Shown in pieces: positions 57,148-64,000 of a DNA stretch of 64,000 bases (its first letter is position 1; every line of letters starts with the position of its first letter). Both the position numbers and the translations under genes were made by a program. The DNA is from Ascaphus truei (lineage: Eukaryota > Chordata > Amphibia > Anura > Ascaphidae): positions 230,364,148-230,428,147 of the forward strand of contig CM071568.1 of the NCBI GenBank assembly GCA_036426205.1, given 5' to 3'. The notes under the pieces were generated by a model that saw only the letters and a list, made by a program, of their open reading frames with translations, was not told where the DNA came from and searched no databases.

Positions 57148-57252
57148 TGGTGTGTGTGTGTGTGGTGTGTGTGTGTGGTGTGTGTGGTGGTGTGTGTGTG
57201 TGTGTGTGTGTGGGTGTGTGTGTGTGGTGGGTGTGGTGTGTGTGTGTGTGGA
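57148..57252. repeat. interrupted (GT)n tract in the 3' UTR
   Basis: GT repeat broken by extra G's at irregular intervals (gtgtggtg). Confidence 0.9.
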
Positions 57253-57393
57253 TCATACAGATAGCGGGTAAACTGATGTGTCAACTTCTGTCATGAGGTG
57301 GGGACCCTTGCATTTTGCAAATGTGCAACATATTTAATGAACAGTCTATTCATTGCAAGGGAACTATTTTTTTGTGATAGTAACTGCGCGTGT

Positions 57394-57399
57394 AATAAA
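57394..57399 (+). terminator. TRA2A: polyadenylation signal AATAAA
   Basis: Canonical hexamer about 520 bp after the TRA2A stop, followed by tgtc-rich sequence. Confidence 0.8.
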
Positions 57400-57415
57400 A
57401 CTATAAAAACAAATG

Positions 57416-57720
57416 GTGTCAGACTTTCTCTTTGTTCTCCCTAACATGTCTCGGTTGAAGTGTGTAGGTTGTACGTAAATTAGTTATGTATATATTTATA
57501 TAACACCAACAGCTGTACTCTGTGCTTTACAAGAGAATACAGTACAGGGAATTATAATATAAATGCAACAAACCAAATCAGACAGTAGGAAAGGAAATCC
57601 CAAGTATAATTAAAGGCACTGTTTCATCTTCAGATTGTTAGTTGCTTTTCTTAGTAACAGAAATACTGGTTTGTTAAAAGTCAAAGTTGCTTAAATTCAA
57701 ACAGCAATTCTGTAATCCGT
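57416..57720. other. intergenic with an LINE-tail-like block
   Basis: A block at about 57490-57545 (atataacaccaacagc ... gtgctttacaa) resembles 63205-63245 and is likely an L2-type 3' end. No gene. Confidence 0.4.
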
Positions 57721-57721
57721 T

Positions 57722-57866
57722 AGGCTGAAATCATGCTGTGTGCATGGCGTGGCGCGCAGGCTGAAATCATGCTGTGTGCATGGCGTGGCGCGCAGGCTGA
57801 AATCATGCTGTGTGCATGGCGTGGCGCGGAGGCTGAAATCATGCTGTGTGCATGGCGTGGCGCGCG
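57722..57866. repeat. 36-bp minisatellite, four units
   Basis: Four near-identical copies of a unit running gctgaaatcatgctgtgtgc then atggcgtggcgcgcag. Only one or two bases differ between copies. The period is a multiple of three, so it is open in several frames, but nothing else suggests coding. Confidence 0.95.
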
Positions 57867-58450
57867 CACGACGCTCAAGCGATCTCTTCATATACTGATT
57901 CAGGCGATATGGGGGGTGGGGGGGTGGAGTCGTGGGTATGACGCCTCGGAGCTGGTTTGCCGTGATTGGATGAACCGCTCATGTGACGTGGCCGTCTCTT
58001 GAAAATATGCATTGTTTCTTTTCAAAACGCGCTCGCGCTCCGTGTGCGCGCATATGTGGCGGCTTCGAAGGATCCTGCAATTTGTATTTGGCACACGTGT
58101 GCAAGCGCCCTCGCACACAGTATGATCCCAGCTTTGGCTGCGATTTTACATAAAACGCCTGTGGTGTCGCCCATAGCGACTGTGCGGCGCAAAAATTATA
58201 CAGACCCGCAAAGCGCTTATACCAAGTGACTGTTGTGCCGCTTGGTACTGCAATGCGGCGACAGTGAAAGCGTTTTGCATATTTATTTTCTGTTTACGCA
58301 GCCGCATCACGTGACGCGGCTGTCCAATCAAAGATTTCAGCCTGCAGCCGCGCGCGCAGTAGCTTGTGCACGTGTCGCTCTGACGTCACAGATGCACGCA
58401 TGCGCGCCCTGCAGTTCGGCTGTATAATCGCAGCTTTAGGCTGAGGACCT
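57867..58450. mobile_element. CG-rich MITE-like block
   Basis: Contains ggagctggtttgccgtgatt and aaccgctcatgtgacgtggc, the same core as the CG-rich MITEs, and ends near gcagctttaggctgaggacc. The minisatellite unit includes ggctgaaatca, which matches the complement of tgatttcagcc-like sequence near 58340, so the array may have arisen from the MITE end. Confidence 0.5.
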
Positions 58451-58624
58451 GCTGCAGTCGGTGGCAGCTGTGTGCGCGTGGGGCACCAGCTCCTTACCTC
58501 CAGTCTGGTGGTCCCCGCTGCCTCCTTCTGACGTGGCTGACTGTACTGTACACGTCAGCCGGCCGGAGCTACAAGCTTGTGGTGATTGTGGGAATGAAGG
58601 GGCGCTACGGGAGGAAGGCGGTTT

Positions 58625-58738
<114 letters not shown>

Positions 58739-58899
58739 GGCCCCCCCTTGTCATGGCTGCACCCACTTGACCCATTTTGGTCATGCCCCACCCCGCCCTT
58801 AACCATTTCACCGCAGATAGCGGTGCAGTGACTTGCAGGCGCGTGCAGCGGGGCCTTAGCCTAAGTAGTGGTAAGATTATCTTTGTTACTACTGAAATT

Positions 58900-59410
58900 T
58901 AGGCCGCGCTTAGTGCCGGCGACCGATGACGTCGCCACTAGCAAAGTTATTTAACTTTCAGTGATGTCGCTGGCGACGGTCATTGATTGGTTTACAGACA
59001 GTCACGTGGCGACCGTCTGTAAAAAATCAAATTTACACCGCTTCCAAATTTTTGGTCGTGCCGTTGCGCTTACTATAAGTGCTGGCGACAGAGTCAATTT
59101 TTGAGTGCTGTCGCAGTGCACTATTGGGCTGCCTTATAGTGCCAGCGATGTCGTGTCGAAACAAATGCATTGTCGCTTCTTATAGTGCACGTGAAGGCAC
59201 GACCAAGCGACGGTGCTACCAAAAATCTGGTAGTCACTGTTATTTGATTTTTTTTCCAGCGACAGTCTCCCCTTGTGGCTAATCAGAGAGCTTCTCCGTC
59301 CTTCTGCCTTCCCGACGTCACTGGCCTTGTAGCCAGCGACGGCGCCTAAACTTTAAATGCAACTATCGTAATGGTGACAGATAACGTCATCTGTCGCCGG
59401 CAGAATTGCA
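58900..59410. mobile_element. CG-rich MITEs, TTATAGTGCYRGCGAC family (two joined or nested copies)
   Basis: Blocks agtgccggcgacc, actataagtgctggcgaca, cttatagtgccagcgatg, acaaatgcatt and tatttgattttttttcc repeat those at 5150-5320. The arrangement suggests one copy inserted beside or into another. Confidence 0.55.
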
Positions 59411-60180
59411 GCCTAAGGCAGCAGTTTCGTAAAAGTATGTTCAATATAACATGGCACTAATCTTTCCTTCTCAAACGGCTGCAAGGACTGAAAACGATGG
59501 AAAGTGAGGCGGCAACATTAGAACCATTATATCAATTGCCATATCCATGTGTGATTTGGCTTTAGGGTGGTTTCATTGTGTAAAAATGTACACAAGTAAA
59601 GGCTAAGTACATGGTATATTTTAGCAAATTGAAGGGTAATTGGTTTACACAATCTGATATTTGCTTATAACGTTGCACTCTGGCAGTGGGCAAGCAAAGA
59701 ACAACTTTTTGAGGAAATAAGGTTAGAGTAAGAACTCATTTACGCTAGTAATTGTTTTCATGATACAGCGTTGGCAATTCATTGAAAAGTTATCCAGTCA
59801 CATTTTAGTTTAACCATTTGAAGGCTTCACTACAATGGAATTATTGATGTGAAAGCCAAGCCCCTGTGAAGGGAGCTGTAATACATTTCAAGCAGACTGA
59901 GCTAACGTGGTTTACCCTTTACCTTTTTGTTATATATATAAAAAAAAAATATTTTCGCTGAGTTCTAATAGTAGAAAATAACAAGTGTGCTCAATTTTAT
60001 AAGTGAGGCGTAATAAAGAGAATATTATAAGTAAAAATACTGAAAATCCAGTGGTGGAAGTGTTAACGTGTTGGGTGGATAATTAGTAAGAGGACACACA
60101 GAACTTTCCTTGTGATTGGGGGTATGCTGCTGATCAATTGGATGGCTCTGACATTACAATCTAAGACTGGAAAGAAAGAG
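59411..60180. other. no gene recognised
   Basis: AT-rich intergenic sequence with no frames or clear repeats. Confidence 0.4.
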
Positions 60181-60184
60181 CATG

Positions 60185-61090
60185 TAAATGTGGCCATCAG
60201 AATCTGTCCATGCTCCAATGTCCAACCTCGTGAGGGTGATGATGGGAGGCAAGCAGTCTTGAAATCGCTGCTGGTGTAACCCTTGTTTTGGCGCAGAGAG
60301 TCCCAATTTCAATGGAGCAGGCTCTTCCAGCAATAGTGAGCCGCAACTCGGCAAGGACACCAGGTGGGGAGATGATCACAGTAGTAGAAAGGGTTGGATG
60401 GACAGTTGCCCGGATGGACACAAATTGGCAACAATCGCAGGTGAGCATGGGCAGGCAGTCAACGCTGAAGGGCGTGCCAGTGAAGCACTAAAGCTCGTGT
60501 ATGACGTCACACCCAACAGAAAGACAGGAGGAAAGAGTGGTCCACAAGTAACAATGTTGTAAAATTGCAATACAAATGTATCACCAGATGTTAAATGGTA
60601 GATACGTTAGTAGGTCAATTGTGCACAAACTAAATCCAATGTGTTTCATAGTGGGGAGCTACATCAGGGAATAATAGTTTGAAACAAGTTGTGTGCAAAT
60701 TGTAAACCCCTTCACACAGAGGGATTGGTTAAGAAACAGATGTAGTGAATTAAACACAATTAATACAATTTTTAAAATACAAAATTATAACACCAAATTG
60801 GAATGGCCCATGTTTCTAAGAAAAATGCAGAAAGGACAAGGCAATGCATAAATTTAGATATTACAGTAGATAATCTTGCCAATTTGTGCTTGAGCCGGTG
60901 TCCACCTGTTCTACTACTGTGATCATCTCCCCCCCCACCTGGTGTCCTTGTTGAGTTTCTGCCTGCTCCATTGAAATTGGGACTTTCTGCGACTAACAGT
61001 GTTACATCAGCAGTGATTTCAAGTCGCTTGCTTCCCACCATTACCACGAGGTTGGATGTTGGGGCGTGGACCAATTCTGATGTTCAGGCT
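60185..61090. mobile_element. DNA element with ~250-bp inverted arms
   Basis: The arm about 60195-60435 and the complement of about 60885-61085 share tccaacctcgtg, agtcccaatttcaatggagc, aggacaccaggtgggg and agatgatcacagtagtagaa. Similarity is imperfect (~80% by eye). The 430-bp centre has no transposase. Confidence 0.65.
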
Positions 61091-62410
61091 TATGGTTTTT
61101 ATACCCAAATGCTTTTAACTTGTCCTTTTTCTTTTGTATATGTTTATTACCAGCACCCCCCCACCCCCCATTCCGATACCACTAAATATTGTCAATACTA
61201 TACGATGAAGGTTTTGTACTTAAGTTCTAATGATGTAATTAATATGTTTGTTTTTATTTATTTAGTGTACTCCGCACTTTACACAGTAAATTCACCGGTA
61301 AGTATCAAGAAGGGATCTCCAGAGCTTAAAATAGTGGTGTTTTACTGGGTCAATTCCTCCTAGGGCAAGGGGTCCCTCTTTTTAAGGGGAGGTGAGTGGT
61401 TTTACCCAACTCCACCCTGTCCTTATGAGAAAAAAACAATAATGAGAGGGGGGGGGGGGGGGGGGGGGGAATTGGCCTGTGCAAGCACTTTCTGAATATA
61501 TTGGTATCACAAAAATGAGTAGTCAGAGCAAATCAACCCCCCTACCAAGTCTAACTTCTACAGCACAACAAATATATTATTTATTATATACATTTATATA
61601 TAGCTGACATTGGGTAAAAGAAAATAAACCAGATGATACCCTTCAAACATGTCACTGGAATAAATTCACTTTGCTCCTGGGATGTATTGCTACTTTTAAC
61701 CCCTCCTTCCCCCCCCCCCCCCCAATTAATAAGAGCATCAATACAATCCACATATTGATAAGTAATTAGCTAAATTCCTGATCGAACCACTCTCCTGTGA
61801 TCTATTGGCGAAGATTCGGCGCGGGGGTTCACTAAATGGCTGTCAGTGCAGCAGAAGAGGATCAAAGATGCAACGTTCTGTAGGGAAGATCATGTGACCA
61901 GGCAGTCACTAGATACAATTGGTGCACTGCTAGAGAGGGGTCAGGGCTCAAAATGGGGTGTGCCAGAGCCTGTTTCAGAAGAGGAAGGGGATGTGACTTT
62001 GTAAAGGGTTGCTATAGAAACAAAATGCTTGTTACATTATAATACATAAAACAACTGAAAGACATGTTTAAACAAAAAAAAATGCTACAATCATTTTTGT
62101 CATAATACAGAACTCATGTATTTTAAAAAAAAATATGATATTGCTTGGTCTGCATCTTTAAGGGGGCTTTACAAGAGTTAGCTTCCTTACACGTAAAACG
62201 CTGCTTTAAAAAAAAATCTAATTTTGTTTTTACTGAATTGATGGTGGTTGTGCATACTGCTCCTTTCATTCTTAGTTCATGCGTAGTGCCCCTAACACAT
62301 TTGAATTTTTCATGTCTGCAAATAAACTATGCTATTTAAAAAAAAAAAAATGTAAATACTAAATGACCAGATTTGTTTCCGTAAACATATTGGTTTAGGA
62401 TAATGTTCCC
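61091..62410. other. no gene; homopolymer runs
   Basis: Includes a G-run at 61448-61469 and a C-run at 61711-61724. Otherwise unassigned AT-rich sequence. Confidence 0.4.
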
Positions 62411-62411
62411 T

Positions 62412-62600
62412 TTTAATTAATTTATTTATGAAATGTTTTACCAGGATTAGTAATACATTGAGAGTTACCTCTCATTTTCAAGTATGTCCTGGGCATAGAG
62501 TTATGATGACAAATACATGGTTACAAATACATAGTTACATTAAGTGAACAGGGTTATACATTGTATGCAAGACCTTACGTGCACAGTTAAAGACTATATA
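62412..62600 (-). mobile_element. L2/CR1-like LINE 3' end
   Basis: Matches the 21860-21960 block on the same strand (gagagttacctctcattttc, aagtatgtcctgggca, gtgaacagggttata). Read on the minus strand it ends in a taaataaatt tail at 62412-62430. Confidence 0.65.
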
Positions 62601-63194
62601 TTATAGGCTTATGTAACCGTTAAAGACCAGATTAAAATGTGAGACCGCTTTAGTTTTGAAAGTACTTAGACTGGTGGCAGCTTCAAAGACATGGCAGCAA
62701 ACAACAATGGAATAAGAGACTGTACTGCTTTCAGATGCAGAATGACAACATACAATAAGGGCAGTATGCATACAGAGGAAGAAGCTTAGACCCTGGTAAT
62801 AGATGGTTTTACTGAAATATTTCCTTTACTGCGAACTTTCATTTGTGCCTCAGCTCTTGTCCCAATTGATCAGACCAAAAAAAAATTTTTTTCAATTCTG
62901 GAAATGTTCAATGTGAAATTTTCCTGTAGTTTTCAGTGTTGAAGAAATATTTCTGAGAGGTTACTTTGGCAGTCATCAAATTATTTTTCTGCCAAACGGC
63001 TTTATTACTGAGCCACACACTGTAATTACTGCTCCTGTGTGCTTTCCTCAATTAGGTGAGAGCCCAAGAATAGCCAGTAATTAAAACTTTTCATAGTTGC
63101 ACTTTAAGAGCTGAAATTTAAAGTGTTACTAAATGCTAAAACAAAAAGTGTTATCCAAGTTATTACGGGCTTAAGTGATTTCCCTTTTTCTGTA

Positions 63195-63365
63195 TGTACT
63201 GTATATCTTTATATAGCACCATTAATGTACATAGCGCTTCACAGCAATAATACACGTGATATAATCATATAAATAACACATAATGGGAAGAAGTGTTTCA
63301 GACCTAAAAGTGACATTTAGGAAAAGGAGTCCCTTCCCACGAAGAGCTTACAATTTCTATTACAA
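63195..63365. mobile_element. L2-type LINE tail fragment
   Basis: Contains atatagcaccattaatgtac and atagcgcttcacagca, a tail seen widely in frog genomes by memory, followed by ttcccacgaagagcttacaa. Confidence 0.5.
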
Positions 63366-63369
63366 ATAC

Positions 63370-64000
63370 TGGATGCATTTGTTGCCTAATGTGACTGATG
63401 CTCTAAAACCCAAACTCTCTTCCAATGAATGCTGACTTAGCTCCTAAGAGATATGGCAGAGAGGCTTTTTCTGCGTCTGGGTCTGAGAATGGGATGGGGT
63501 GAGTAAATTGTAAATAAGTGAAGTAAATGTTTTTTTTTCCCCTCAAAAACTAAAAAAAGCTGAAATGTTACTTTATGTATTCTTGCATCTTTCAATGGGA
63601 GCAAATTGTTTGCTATTTTTGGAAACCCCGTTTTTGTTCTAAGAAGTAGTTGCATGCAGCATTACGTTTTTCACACTTCTATGCTACAAAACCTCAAGAG
63701 ATGGGCTTTTTATTTCCTAGGCTTTTGACTGCTTTCAGAGTGGTGTCTCTTTACTCTGAGACGTCCTAGTAGCGAGGCCAGTGCAATTAACGCTTTTGTT
63801 TCTGGAAGACGATCTCCACGTTAAGCAATGTTTTATAGAAAACAGAACAAAAGTAGCATGATGTACTGTGTACTGTGTACATAAAGGCCCCTGGGGTTCC
63901 AGCCCTCATGACCTACAGGCTATGGTACAAGTGTAGCATAAGGGGTTAATGCTTAGTTTACAAGAATTGAACATAGAGGATTAATCTGTTGGGTACCGGG
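63370..64000. other. no gene recognised
   Basis: Intergenic sequence to the window edge. No exon-like frame or repeat structure was seen. Confidence 0.4.

Larger units (their letters stand above)
56873..57415 (+). other. TRA2A: TRA2A 3' UTR
   Basis: Follows the stop directly. It contains a poly-T tract (57104) and an interrupted GT microsatellite (57150-57252). The polyadenylation signal is AATAAA at 57394-57399, so cleavage is expected near 57410-57420. Confidence 0.8.

Noticed and set aside
57697..57891. Four-fold repeated peptide ORF on both strands
   Set aside because: It follows from a 36-bp minisatellite whose period is divisible by three; no other coding evidence.

Overview
The window looks like a stretch of repeat-rich amphibian (probably frog) nuclear DNA. 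This is inferred from Tx1-type LINE, Ty3/gypsy chromovirus, Penelope-like and L2/CR1-like sequences, CG-rich TAA/TTA-flanked MITEs, long (GT)n and (AT)n runs, and a vertebrate split gene. The only host protein-coding gene I can support is the 3' part of TRA2A (transformer-2 alpha, a serine/arginine-rich splicing factor) on the + strand. It has five coding exons at 35574-35762, 54702-54817, 55441-55593, 55964-56031 and 56862-56872. They encode the whole RRM, the glycine-rich linker and the C-terminal RS domain, followed by a 3' UTR with AATAAA at 57394. Exons for the start codon and N-terminal RS domain were not found in the window.

Layout. 0.4-2.0 kb: decayed, 3'-truncated Penelope-like ORFs (minus strand) with a hammerhead-like motif upstream at 2.9 kb. 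3.0-3.85 kb: minus-strand LTR and gag-like start. 5.7-15.5 kb: an LTR element with no visible pol, carrying a long coiled-coil ORF. It is split by a Ty3/gypsy chromovirus (8459-13522), which is itself split by a fold-back element (9512-10186). The 3' LTR also contains a MITE that is absent from the 5' LTR. 17.4-21.2 kb: two LTRs with TGTAGCCC/GGGCTACA ends. 23.4-25.9 kb: a 5'-truncated chromovirus split by another fold-back. 26.15-27.1 kb: L2/CR1-like LINE (minus). 28.2-34.8 kb: Tx1-like LINE (plus) with a solo LTR inside ORF2. 35.6-57.4 kb: TRA2A. Its 18.9 kb intron inside the RRM holds a 1.77 kb hairpin element and a 7 kb head-to-tail duplication. 57.4-64 kb: apparently intergenic, with minisatellite, MITE and LINE fragments.

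The most interesting signal is a recurring module. A TGANGAAG-like box is followed by a short stem whose sequence differs between loci while its pairing is kept, then GAAACG(Y)GTTG. It occurs at seven independent loci, four of them inverted pairs. It resembles a hammerhead ribozyme core, usually with an extra A. Where boundaries can be read, the elements are flanked by 8-13 bp direct repeats of variable length. Because Penelope-like retroelements are known to carry hammerheads, have inverted or direct terminal repeats and make variable target duplications, I suggest these are non-autonomous Penelope-like units. This is an inference.

The second major observation is technical. The two 7 kb copies in the TRA2A intron differ mostly by single-base indels, which is the pattern expected of an unpolished long-read gap fill or false duplication, not of biological divergence.
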